Assembly: GCA_016709575.1 (NCBI GenBank)
Contig: JADJMM010000002.1
Span: 620,001-684,000, forward strand
Length of the DNA stretch: 64,000 nt
Reading direction: 5' to 3'
From: Sphingobacteriaceae bacterium
Lineage (GTDB): Bacteria; Bacteroidota; Bacteroidia; B-17B0; Aurantibacillaceae
This document shows positions 54,864 through 63,359 of this stretch, piece by piece. Each line of letters opens with the position of its first letter. Within the stretch, counting starts at the first letter, position 1. The notes beneath the pieces were generated by a model that had not been told where the DNA came from, made no database searches, and saw nothing but the letters and a program-made list of their open reading frames with translations. The translations under genes and the position numbers were made by a program.

Positions 54864-57087
54864 CGTGACCATAATGCACTTCTTCGCGTTTTGTGACAAT
54901 GTTATAAAACGTAATCATCCAAACATAAACGTCTTGCTGACAAGGTTTATTAAGATAAGTTCCATCCCAACCTGTTGGTGTATCTCTGGTTCTGAAAATA
55001 CACTCACCCCAACGGTCGTAAATCTCGAATAAATATTTCTCCACACCAAAAACAGAAGGCATAAAAATATCATTCTTCCCGTCTTTATTCCCCGGTGTAA
55101 AACTATTCGGAATCCAAAAAGCAAATTCCGGAACAATTTTTACAACACGTACTGCAGTATCTTCACAACCAAACTGATTAACTACTGTTTGAACTATTGA
55201 ATACTCGCCCGGCTTAGTATAAGAATACATTGGGTTTTGAGATGAACTACTCCCACCGTCACCAAAATTATAATTCCAACTTACCGAGCTGATACTGGCA
55301 TCAAAAAAATTAATGTCAGGCTCGTAAATACTTGTTTCGGTTGGCGTTAATGAAAAATCGGCTGTTGGAAGCGGGCTAACGGTTACCATACCAGGCACAA
55401 CAAACTTTGTCGTATCAATACAACCTGCTACTGAAATAATAGTTAGCGTTACATCATAAACACCAGCCGGTGTAAAAACATGAGTTGGACTGGTTTCGCT
55501 TGAACTTCCACCATCACTATACTCCCACAAATAAATTGGTGTGCCGCCTGAAACACTGTTATTGGTAAATGTTACCGATGCAGGATTGCACAAGGTTACT
55601 GAATCAGCAACAAAATCCGCTACAGCAACAGGATAAACTTCAACCGTATCTTTTAGTGTTTTCTGACACATTTTTTGTTGCACAATTACTGAGAGCGGAA
55701 ATACTCCAGCTGCACTATAGGTTACTCCGTTAGGACTCTGTAATGTAGATGTGACAGGTAAAGCCGAGGCGCCAAAATTCCAATTAAATGTTGTGTACGA
55801 CGGAGCAAAAACTCCTCCAACATTAAAATTAAAACTATTGCCAGTTATACACTGAGGCGGCGGAGCTGATAAAGTTGGAGCCAAAGGAGGATAAACATAA
55901 TATGTTTTTGTAGTTGTATCAGCGCATGGCTTACCCGGATTTGCAATTAATGTTACCAAATAGGCCCCTGTATCAGGATAGGTATAAATTGGATTTGTAA
56001 GTTGTGATGTATCTCCTAATGTTGTTGGGTCCCCAAAATTCCATAAATAATTATTTCCGTTAATACTATTGTTATTGAATTGTATACTCATTCCGCTGCA
56101 ATACTGATTTGGAAAAGGATTGCCGCCAATTGAAATGGGCGTAGATTGCTCGTTAAACTGAGCAAGCACCGAAATGCTACATGTAACAACATTAAACTGA
56201 AAATCTCTGTAATGTGTGCCAATCAATGTAGCGCCTCTGAATTCCTGAACACAGACACCAACAACCCATTGACCGTCTATATCAGGAACACCATTTAGAA
56301 AGCCTGTGGTTGAATTTACATTTATAGCGGGATTAGATGACATAGGAAACGTTCCTGAATAAGGAGAAATGAATTGAATAGGATTATAAGGTGGTGGATT
56401 ATTGTATTGACAAAAACCAGGACCCGTGCAACTAAACATTGGAGAAGCAGTAGGCACAATTGGACAACAGTTATCTAAACCCTCATAAGGCGCGCACAAA
56501 GAATAAACTAAAACATCACCATCCGGATCAGTAGCCGCATGATCAAATTTTATAGGTATACCATTACAAATAAAAATAGGAGGGAATTTATTAAAACGTG
56601 GCGAGCTATTATTGACTACAACTTCAGGTCCCGGAATGTGTTCCCAATATGTTGCGCCTGTAGCACCCGGGCTAACAATATTTAATATTGAATTATTTCT
56701 GCAACAACGCTGGTATACTACATAATATCCGCCGTTTCTTGGGGGAAGATTTATTATACCTTCATAAATCCCTTCCTCTACGCAAACACCACCAGGTGTT
56801 TGAATACATGGGTTATTAATGGATGGTGGGACGTTGTTTTGAGAAAGAAGTGGAAGTCGAATTGTGTCTAATAAAACACTATTCTTATCAAAAATGGAAA
56901 TAAACGCCGGATTATCTAAGGGAGGCAGTCCATTAAAACAATCTCTGTAAACTTTTAAAGTAATCTTATAATTATTCCCGGCTAACTTATCGTAATAAAT
57001 TTCTCCACCAACTATATGCGTCGCTTTTAGTTGTGTACCGAATACAACTAACAATATTATAAGATATTTTGTAACCCTTTTTAACAC
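54847..57087 (-). CDS. Secreted PKD-repeat protein with type B (gliding-motility) T9SS C-terminal domain
   Basis: About 746 aa from the GTG at 57,087, chosen because it puts a signal peptide (YLIILLVVFGTQLKA) at the N-terminus; the open frame continues another 40 codons upstream. An N-terminal domain beginning THIVGGEIYYDKL carries many Pro/Gly/Cys residues. Three to four PKD-like units follow (NYLWNFGDPTT, LWEYSDGGSSSE, SWNYNFGDGGSSS). The last ~90 residues, FWIPNSFTPGNKDGKND to KREEVHYGHVTLLK, are the type B sorting domain with DRWGECIF and GWDGTYLNK. Such proteins are exported by T9SS and displayed on or released from the surface, often as adhesins. Confidence 0.92.
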   Translation of the reverse strand: MLKRVTKYLIILLVVFGTQLKATHIVGGEIYYDKLAGNNYKITLKVYRDCFNGLPPLDNPAFISIFDKNSVLLDTIRLPLLSQNNVPPSINNPCIQTPGGVCVEEGIYEGIINLPPRNGGYYVVYQRCCRNNSILNIVSPGATGATYWEHIPGPEVVVNNSSPRFNKFPPIFICNGIPIKFDHAATDPDGDVLVYSLCAPYEGLDNCCPIVPTASPMFSCTGPGFCQYNNPPPYNPIQFISPYSGTFPMSSNPAINVNSTTGFLNGVPDIDGQWVVGVCVQEFRGATLIGTHYRDFQFNVVTCSISVLAQFNEQSTPISIGGNPFPNQYCSGMSIQFNNNSINGNNYLWNFGDPTTLGDTSQLTNPIYTYPDTGAYLVTLIANPGKPCADTTTKTYYVYPPLAPTLSAPPPQCITGNSFNFNVGGVFAPSYTTFNWNFGASALPVTSTLQSPNGVTYSAAGVFPLSVIVQQKMCQKTLKDTVEVYPVAVADFVADSVTLCNPASVTFTNNSVSGGTPIYLWEYSDGGSSSETSPTHVFTPAGVYDVTLTIISVAGCIDTTKFVVPGMVTVSPLPTADFSLTPTETSIYEPDINFFDASISSVSWNYNFGDGGSSSSQNPMYSYTKPGEYSIVQTVVNQFGCEDTAVRVVKIVPEFAFWIPNSFTPGNKDGKNDIFMPSVFGVEKYLFEIYDRWGECIFRTRDTPTGWDGTYLNKPCQQDVYVWMITFYNIVTKREEVHYGHVTLLK

Positions 57088-57234
57088 AGTATTTTGCCCA
57101 ATAAAGTTAACAAAAATACACTTGACTTGGTAACCAATGAGTGGAAAAACCTCAAAAAACACGAATTGTGAGTAGCATTCCGTAATTTTACAATACAAAA
57201 CAGCCACTTACAAAGATAATTCAACCACTTATAA

Positions 57235-57651
57235 ATGAGTGATATTTCCGGTATAAATTCTAAAACTATCCTTTTTTTCGATGGGAACTGTGGTTTGTGT
57301 AACCGCAGTGTAAAATTTGTATTGCGCAAAGAAAAAAATTCAGTACTTATTTTCTCAGCATTGCAATCTGAATTCGCTAAAAAAACGTTGCAGCCATTTA
57401 ATTTAGAAGGACAATTAGACAGCATGGTGCTTTTAGAAAATGGAAAAATTCATTTACAATCTTCAGCCGCTTTAAGAGTGACAAAATATTTAAAAGGTTT
57501 ATGGCCCTTGATGATGGTATTTATTATTGTTCCGCCTTTTATAAGAAACGCAGCTTACAATTACATTGCTAAAAACAGAATCACTTGGTTTGGTACTGCA
57601 GACTATTGTGAGATGATGACACCGGAATTAAGAAAACGGTTTTTGGAGTAA
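57235..57651 (+). CDS. DCC-family thiol-disulfide oxidoreductase-like protein (DUF393)
   Basis: 138 aa. FFDGNCGLCNRSVKFVL has the DG-x-C-x-x-C motif that defines the family, and the C-terminal IAKNRITWFGTADYCEM fits. A redox role is assumed from the CxxC motif, but no substrate is known. It runs divergently from the PKD protein gene, and a repeat cluster follows its stop. Confidence 0.88.
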   Translation: MSDISGINSKTILFFDGNCGLCNRSVKFVLRKEKNSVLIFSALQSEFAKKTLQPFNLEGQLDSMVLLENGKIHLQSSAALRVTKYLKGLWPLMMVFIIVPPFIRNAAYNYIAKNRITWFGTADYCEMMTPELRKRFLE

Positions 57652-57689
57652 CTCCTATTTAAAAAAATTATTTTTCGGACGACATAGTC

Positions 57690-57829
57690 ATGGTGAGCTT
57701 GCCGAACCATAACGAAACTCATCTCCTAAAAGTGCGCTGAGCTTGACGAAGCGCGTGTTGTTAGCCCTTCGTCAAGCTCAGGGCTAATTAAGTTTAATTT
57801 CCTTTCATGGTTCGGCAAGCTCACCATGA
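57690..57829. repeat. Cluster of four REP-like hairpins (order B'-A'-A-B)
   Basis: Four hairpins with the shared 11-nt loop occupy the gap between the DCC gene and the RmlD-like gene: 57,690-57,694/57,706-57,710 (loop GAGCTTGCCGA, stem ATGGT); 57,734-57,738/57,750-57,754 (loop GAGCTTGACGA, stem GCGCT); 57,761-57,768/57,780-57,787 (loop TCGTCAAGCTC, 8-bp stem TTAGCCCT); and 57,805-57,811/57,823-57,829 (loop TCGGCAAGCTC, 7-bp stem TCATGGT). Compared with the cluster near 1.5 kb, the nesting is inside out: here the A pair is inner and the B pair outer. Confidence 0.87.
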
Positions 57830-57853
57830 CAACGTTTTCAAAAACAATCTGTC

Positions 57854-58776
57854 TTATTTTTTCATTCTCAAAATCTGCTCTTCCATTAATTTTATTCCTT
57901 CGGTAAAACTATGTGGATTGTATCCTAAAACTTTACGAGCTTTATCAATAATAAATCCCGTTTTGGGCGGACGTATAGCAGGTTGTTTTATGTCGGTTGA
58001 CTTTGATGGTTTGATTAATGATTTATCTAATTTGTAATAATCCGCTACAACGTAAGCTAAATCTATAATGCTGTAAAAATCTTTTCCTGAAATATTAAAA
58101 ATGCCTTCAGCACCTTTTTCTGCAATTAAAATACAACCATCCGCTAAATCCTCTGCTAAAGTTGGTGTGCGGAATTGATCATCAACAACATTAATAGTTT
58201 TCCTTGCTCTAAATTTTGCTTTACCCATAAAACAATATTACTACGGCTCATGTTATCTACGATTCCATAAACTAAAACAGTACGCGCAATTGCCCATTTC
58301 AATTTGCAAGCGATAACAATTTTTTCCGCTTCTAATTTTGTTTCGGCGTAATAGCTTAACGGGTTTGGTTTTTCTTCTTCCGTTAACGGACCATGTGTTC
58401 CGTCAAAAATAAAATCTGTACTTAGATGAATGAAGTGAGGATTGTATGAATTATTCTTTAAACTCTCTAATACTTTTACCTGATGTTCAACCGACGTAGC
58501 ATTCATTAACCAAGCTTCTTCTTTTTGTGTTTCGCAGGCATCAACGTTTGTCATTGCCGCTGTATTGATTATTACATCAGGTTTATATTTTTCGAAAACT
58601 GATTCTACATTTTCGAAATTGGTAATATCTAATGATTCGTAAATATAACCGGTTGCGTCAATCAAACGATTTTCTCCACGCGCTGTTGCAATTAAAGAAA
58701 CTGTTTTGTTTACTTTTAATTTGTAAACTAATTTTTGTCCTAATAATCCATTAGAACCTGTAATTAAAATTTTCAT
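57854..58776 (-). CDS. RmlD-like sugar-nucleotide reductase (SDR; one frame break)
   Basis: About 307 aa. The cofactor motif is ILITGSNGLLGQKLV, INTAAMTNVDACE and HLSTDFIFDG are typical of dTDP-4-dehydrorhamnose reductases, and the catalytic YYAETKLEAEK (YxxxK) follows. The C-terminal half has QFRTPTLAEDLADG and GIFNISGKD. The frame breaks at the T4 run 58,198-58,201; adding one base gives LEQGKTINVVDDQFRT. It may act in surface-polysaccharide synthesis, but no other rml genes are present. Its start abuts the stop of the channel gene. Confidence 0.83.
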
Positions 58777-59793
58777 CTACTGCGCTAAAATTTCTTTAAG
58801 TTTCCGGATTTGTTCAGGCGTTCCCAACACAAATATTTTTGACTGAGGAATTATTTTTGTGTCGGCACTTGGATTCACAATGTATTCTCCCATTGCAGTT
58901 TTAAATCCTATAATGTTCGCGCCCGATTTATTTCTAATTTCTAAATCCTTTAATGTTTTGTTGCGTAACCCCTCAGAAATTGTATTAAAATCTATTTCTT
59001 CCAAATTAATGTTGTCGCCTCCTTCTGCTGTAATAAAATCAATAAATTCCATTACATCCGGCTTCATTACTAAAGAAGCCATATGTGCCCCGCCTACTCT
59101 GTCAGGCATTATCACATTAGTAGCACCTGCAATTTTTAATTTTGTATCCGAATTATCGTCACTGGCGCGCGAGATTATGGTAAGATTGGGATTTAAATGT
59201 TTCGCTGTTAATACAATAAATAAATTATCAGCATCAATAGGTAAAGTAGTAATTAAAGCTTTTGCTCTCATAATTCCGGCTTTAATTAAGGTTTCATCCT
59301 TTGTTGAGTCTCCAGTTAAAACCAGTTCACTAAATTTATGAGTAATTGATTCTGTAACCTTATCATTCGTTTCAATCACTACAAATCGTCGGTTATGACG
59401 TTTTAAAACATGAGCTGCTTGTCGGCCATTTCGCCCGAACCCACAAATAATAACATGGTCTGTTAATTTATCAATTGCTGCGTTCAATTTTTTATTTTTA
59501 TAAAACTGGTTAAACTCTCCATCTACTACAAAACGTGTAATAGCCGAAACGGCATAAGCAAATGTACCAAAACTTGTGATGATTAAAAATACGGTAAATA
59601 GCTTTCCTCCTTGCGATAAAGGTTCCACTTCCCCATAACCAACAGTAGCAATGGTTATAATAGTCATGTAAAAGGCATTGAATAAGGTGTAGCTGTCAAT
59701 GATCATATACCCAACGGTACCGATAGCTACAAGTACGAACAAAATTCCTACTGGAACAACAAACCTAAAATAATCCCTAATAAATTGGCCCAT
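58777..59793 (-). CDS. Two-helix potassium channel with RCK (TrkA-N/TrkA-C) domains
   Basis: 338 aa. Two membrane helices (VVPVGILFVLVAIGTVGYMII and KLFTVFLIITSFGTFAYAVSAI) flank the pore loop with the K+ selectivity filter TIATVGYGEVEP. The cytosolic RCK domain begins HVIICGFGRNGRQAAHVL (nucleotide-binding GxGxxG) and ends with a TrkA-C-like lobe (IGFKTAMGEYIVNPSADTKI). It resembles MthK- and GsuK-type channels gated by ligands on the RCK ring. The ligand is not predictable. It is probably co-transcribed with the RmlD-like gene. Confidence 0.92.
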   Translation of the reverse strand: MGQFIRDYFRFVVPVGILFVLVAIGTVGYMIIDSYTLFNAFYMTIITIATVGYGEVEPLSQGGKLFTVFLIITSFGTFAYAVSAITRFVVDGEFNQFYKNKKLNAAIDKLTDHVIICGFGRNGRQAAHVLKRHNRRFVVIETNDKVTESITHKFSELVLTGDSTKDETLIKAGIMRAKALITTLPIDADNLFIVLTAKHLNPNLTIISRASDDNSDTKLKIAGATNVIMPDRVGGAHMASLVMKPDVMEFIDFITAEGGDNINLEEIDFNTISEGLRNKTLKDLEIRNKSGANIIGFKTAMGEYIVNPSADTKIIPQSKIFVLGTPEQIRKLKEILAQ

Positions 59794-59906
59794 TTACTAA
59801 TATCGAAAACCCAAATATAGCTTATTTTGCCATTAGTGGCTAGAGGCTATTGAGATTATCCTTCAAAAAAATATTCACCGAAATATTTGGTATCTTTACC
59901 CCTACA

Positions 59907-61220
59907 ATGAAAACCCGTACCCTCAAAAAAAATAAAGTAAATGTTGTTACCCTCGGCTGCAGTAAAAATATTGTAGACAGCGAAGTTTTAATGGGACAAC
60001 TAAAAGCGAATAACTTTAATGTTGAACATGAGAGCGCAGATGACGACCACAACATTGTTATCATTAACACATGTGGTTTTGTTGAGAACGCAAAACAAGA
60101 AAGTATTGATACTATTTTACGTTATGTGGATGCCAAGAAAAAAGGTGGTATTGAAAAATTATATGTTACCGGTTGTTTAAGCGAGCGATATAAAACAGAT
60201 TTGGAAAAAGAAATTCCGGATGTAGATGCTTATTTCGGCACACGCGAATTACCAAAAATTTTAAAAACATTAAAAGCAGATTACAAACATGAATTAGTTG
60301 GTGAACGTTTATTAACTACTCCTTTACATTACGCGTATTTTAAAATCAGTGAAGGCTGTGATCGTCCTTGTAGTTTTTGTGCCATTCCTTTAATGCGTGG
60401 CGGACATGTTTCTGTTGAGAAAGAAGAATTAGTACAGCGCGCCAAAAATTTAGCAGCTAAAGGAACTAAAGAAATTTTATTAATTGCACAAGACCTTACT
60501 TATTACGGTTTGGATATTTATAAAAAACGCGAGCTCGCTGATTTGGTTGACAGACTAAGTGATGTGGAAGGAATTGATTGGATTCGTTTACATTACGCTT
60601 TCCCTAGTGGTTTCCCAATGGAAGTGTTGGATGTGATGAATAAAAAAGCAAACGTGTGTAATTATTTAGACATGCCTTTGCAACATATTACCGACAACAT
60701 GTTGAAGAGTATGAAACGCGGAACCACCAAACAAAAAACTATTGATTTAGTAAATGAAATCAGAGATAAAGTTCCCGGTATTGCTATTCGTACTACTTTA
60801 ATTGCCGGTTATCCGGGAGAAACTCAAAAAGACCACGAAGAAATGTTACGTTGGGTTGAAGATACTAAATTCGATCGCCTTGGCATTTTTACTTATTCGC
60901 ACGAAGAAAACACAAGCGCATTTAAATTGAAAGATGATGTGAGCGAGAAAATAAAAAAACAACGCGCCGATGCTGTAATGGCTGTGCAACAGGAAATTTC
61001 TTACAACCTCAATCAACAAAAAATCGGAAAAACATTTAACGTGTTGTTCGATAGAAAAGAAAATGATTTTTTCGTTGGCAGAACTGAGTTTGATAGTCCT
61101 GATGTTGATAATGAAGTTTTAGTGAAAGCTACAAAAGATACTTATGTTCGCGTTGGTGATTTTGCAAAAGTAAAAATTAACGATGCCAGCGATTTCGATT
61201 TGTACGGTGAATTAGTCTAG
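59907..61220 (+). CDS. rimO: Ribosomal protein S12 methylthiotransferase
   Basis: 437 aa from the ATG at 59,907; the longer frame from 59,850 lies before the conserved start. The UPF0004 domain has VVTLGCSKNIVDSEVLMGQL and IINTCGFVENAKQESID (Cys ligands of the first cluster), the radical-SAM motif is EGCDRPCSFCAIP (CxxxCxxC), and a C-terminal TRAM domain follows. GCSKNxVDSE and FVEnAKqESID separate RimO from MiaB. It methylthiolates the S12 Asp in the ribosome. A TATCTTTA box (59,891-59,898), one mismatch from TAnnTTTG, lies just upstream. Confidence 0.95.
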   Translation: MKTRTLKKNKVNVVTLGCSKNIVDSEVLMGQLKANNFNVEHESADDDHNIVIINTCGFVENAKQESIDTILRYVDAKKKGGIEKLYVTGCLSERYKTDLEKEIPDVDAYFGTRELPKILKTLKADYKHELVGERLLTTPLHYAYFKISEGCDRPCSFCAIPLMRGGHVSVEKEELVQRAKNLAAKGTKEILLIAQDLTYYGLDIYKKRELADLVDRLSDVEGIDWIRLHYAFPSGFPMEVLDVMNKKANVCNYLDMPLQHITDNMLKSMKRGTTKQKTIDLVNEIRDKVPGIAIRTTLIAGYPGETQKDHEEMLRWVEDTKFDRLGIFTYSHEENTSAFKLKDDVSEKIKKQRADAVMAVQQEISYNLNQQKIGKTFNVLFDRKENDFFVGRTEFDSPDVDNEVLVKATKDTYVRVGDFAKVKINDASDFDLYGELV

Positions 61221-61223
61221 TAA

Positions 61224-61886
61224 ATGGAGCTACTCATAAAAATAGTTTTAATAATTCATGTATCGGCAGGGTTTCTTGCCCTTGTATTTGGCGCTATAGC
61301 CTTTGGCTTAAAGAAAAATACTCCCAAGCATAAACCTGTTGGTAAAATCTATTTTTGGTGTATGACAATTATTTTTGTGACAGCCATTTTTTTATCCATT
61401 GCCAAGGGTCGCATTTTCTTCTTTTACATTGCTATTTTCTCATATTACTCTACACTTATTGCTTACCGATCGTTAAAATTAAAAAACCTTCATAAAGGTG
61501 AGGGGCCTTATTTTGTCGATTGGGCCATTGAAATAATTGCAGGTTTAACTTTTTTAGGAATGATAGCTTTTGCCTTCCAAATCTATTTCAAACATGGCAA
61601 TATGGGTGCCATTGTACCTCTTGTTTTTGGAGGAATGGGTGTTTGGGGTGTAATAAGAAACATTCAACTGTTTTTAAGAGGACCAAAGGAAACACTTTAT
61701 TGGTACAAAAAACACATTGGCAATATGATGGGAAGTTATATTGGCGCCATCACTGCCTTTTTGGTAAATCAAACTGACCACATACCAATTAATCCAACTA
61801 TTTTATGGTTGGCGCCAACGGGCATTATAGTTCCTATTATAATTTGGGAATTGAAAAAAGTAAAATCGAAACCGATTGACGCTTAG
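61224..61886 (+). CDS. Seven-helix membrane protein, DUF2306-like
   Basis: 220 aa with six to seven hydrophobic helices. IHVSAGFLALVFGAIAFGLKK with HKPVGKIYFWCMTI is the recurring pattern of DUF2306-type proteins, with conserved His and basic residues at the membrane edge. No function is established. It starts 3 nt after rimO, suggesting one transcript. Its last 4 nt overlap the convergent SET gene. Confidence 0.7.
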   Translation: MELLIKIVLIIHVSAGFLALVFGAIAFGLKKNTPKHKPVGKIYFWCMTIIFVTAIFLSIAKGRIFFFYIAIFSYYSTLIAYRSLKLKNLHKGEGPYFVDWAIEIIAGLTFLGMIAFAFQIYFKHGNMGAIVPLVFGGMGVWGVIRNIQLFLRGPKETLYWYKKHIGNMMGSYIGAITAFLVNQTDHIPINPTILWLAPTGIIVPIIIWELKKVKSKPIDA

Positions 61887-62320
61887 TTCTTGCTTGTGGT
61901 TGTTTTCCACTTGGTGTGACCATGTTTGATATTGTAACGGATACAATCCCAATAGCTTTTCGAGTAGTCAACAAAAATCTCTTCACCTGCTTTAATATCA
62001 CGTGCCGCTACAATGAAACATTTATCGCCAAATACATCATAAATAGCATTATTATTTAAGCCTTTTGTGCGGCTGATACCCCGTGCATCATTTGCATATC
62101 TTGCTTTGTATTGAGGTGTACCGAAAGCGTCTATACATTTTTTACGATTAACAAAGAACAGGTAACCGTCTTTATTCTCATCCACTCGTTTGGAATATTC
62201 TTTCCAGTCGATGATTTCACCTTTATATTCAATGATTTTTTCGCCCTTTTTGATTGCTTTTGTTGTATACAGACCTTTGCCTGCATTGGGCAATTTTGAT
62301 TTTTTTACGAGTAGTGCCAT
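61883..62320 (-). CDS. Stand-alone SET-domain protein, copy 1
   Basis: 145 aa, one compact SET domain. The N-terminal SKLPNAGKGLYTTKAIKKGEKIIEYKGE is the start of SET methyltransferases, ARYANDARG stands for the NHS-like motif, and AGEEIFVDYSKSYW is the C-terminal ELxYDY motif. The family methylates lysines on proteins; bacterial targets are mostly unknown. It is highly similar to the neighbouring copy (same length and motifs), so they arose by tandem duplication. There are 127 nt between them with no feature seen. Confidence 0.88.
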   Translation of the reverse strand: MALLVKKSKLPNAGKGLYTTKAIKKGEKIIEYKGEIIDWKEYSKRVDENKDGYLFFVNRKKCIDAFGTPQYKARYANDARGISRTKGLNNNAIYDVFGDKCFIVAARDIKAGEEIFVDYSKSYWDCIRYNIKHGHTKWKTTTSKN

Positions 62321-62447
62321 AGTTGGGACGGTAAAAATACAAAAACTTTTTAGTAGTCGATCAACTATTCTCTTTCGAACATTTATAAAAAATGAGCCCG
62401 AGAGCTTGGTTGATACTATAAATGATGATGGGAAATCAGATAACGTC

Positions 62448-62879
62448 CTACTTTGTACTATCCGGTGCTTTTTCGAAGCCGTGTTTAATATTAAACCGTA
62501 CGCAGTCCCAATATTCCTTAGAATAATTTACAAAGATTTCTTCTCCTGCTTTGATATCTCGTTTGGCCATAATATAACATTTGCCATCAATCACTTCATA
62601 ATCGCAATTATTTTTTAAACCTTTAACTCGGGTTAAGCCCGCTGCATCATTAGCGTAACGCGCTTTGTATTGCGGGGTTTTAAATGCATCTATACAGTAA
62701 TTATTGTTCACGAAAAACAAATAACCATCTTCGCATTTCTCTACGCGTTTTTTGTATTCTTTCCAGTTGATGATTTCACCCTTGTACTCAATGATCATCT
62801 CACCTTTTTTAATTGCTTTGGTGGTAAACAGGCCTTTGCCTGCATTCGGAAGTTTTGATTTTTTTACTAGTTGTGCCAT
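62448..62879 (-). CDS. Stand-alone SET-domain protein, copy 2
   Basis: 143 aa from the ATG at 62,879, which matches the start of copy 1 (MAQLVKKSKLPNAGKGL). SET motifs are KKGEMIIEYKGEI, ARYANDAAG and AGEEIFVNYSKEYW. The open frame continues upstream to the end of the window only because the intervening ~400 nt is scrambled sequence without stops; the apparent fusion with an ABC ATPase is not real. Differences from copy 1 are spread throughout, including extra Cys residues (C50 region, C93 region), so the copies have been separate for some time. Confidence 0.88.
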   Translation of the reverse strand: MAQLVKKSKLPNAGKGLFTTKAIKKGEMIIEYKGEIINWKEYKKRVEKCEDGYLFFVNNNYCIDAFKTPQYKARYANDAAGLTRVKGLKNNCDYEVIDGKCYIMAKRDIKAGEEIFVNYSKEYWDCVRFNIKHGFEKAPDSTK

Positions 62880-62964
62880 AGTTCGGGCGCAAAAATACTG
62901 TTTTTTTACCGGTAAAAAATTAATTAGTGTTAAGTTTATGAAAATAGCGGTGTATAAAAGCCCA

Positions 62965-63350
62965 TTAAGGAAACTGAAATTTAAAGGGGGGGAAGGGAAA
63001 GTTGGCCTGTAAAATTGCTTTTTACCTTTTTTTTTTTTAGAAAAATTATTTCCCCCCCACAACCCCCAAAAAAAAAAAATTCCGGGGGGGGGGGGAAAAT
63101 ATCCGCCCCGGGGAGAAATTAAAAATTCCCCACAAAAAAAAAAAGAGGAAAAAAAAAAAAAAAAAATATAATAGCCAGGGGGCCTTAAAGGGGGGGGGGG
63201 GCGAAAAACCTTAATCTTCCCTTTAAAATATTTTCCCCGGGTTTCCTTTCCATGTGGCGTTGCATTTTTTCCCCCTTTGAGGAGTTCGGGGGGGGGGGGT
63301 TCCGGGGGGGGAACCGGGGAAAAAAAAAGAGAATAACAAAGACGGGAAAA
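62965..63350. other. Scrambled homopolymer-rich block, probable sequencing or assembly artefact
   Basis: The stretch is dominated by long runs: repeated G8-G13, A9-A18, T12, and C7, with abrupt changes, in a genome that is otherwise AT-rich and smooth. No real codon pattern survives; the six-frame reading across it gives only Pro/Gly/Phe/Lys runs. It separates the SET copy 2 upstream region from the ABC ATPase and truncates the latter. It resembles consensus from failing long reads. Confidence 0.8.
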
Positions 63351-63359
63351 AAAGACACT

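Noticed and set aside
63072..63310. Guanine runs as a G-quadruplex or recombination site
   Set aside because: The runs are mixed with equally long A, T and C runs and no genomic context; artefact is the simpler reading.
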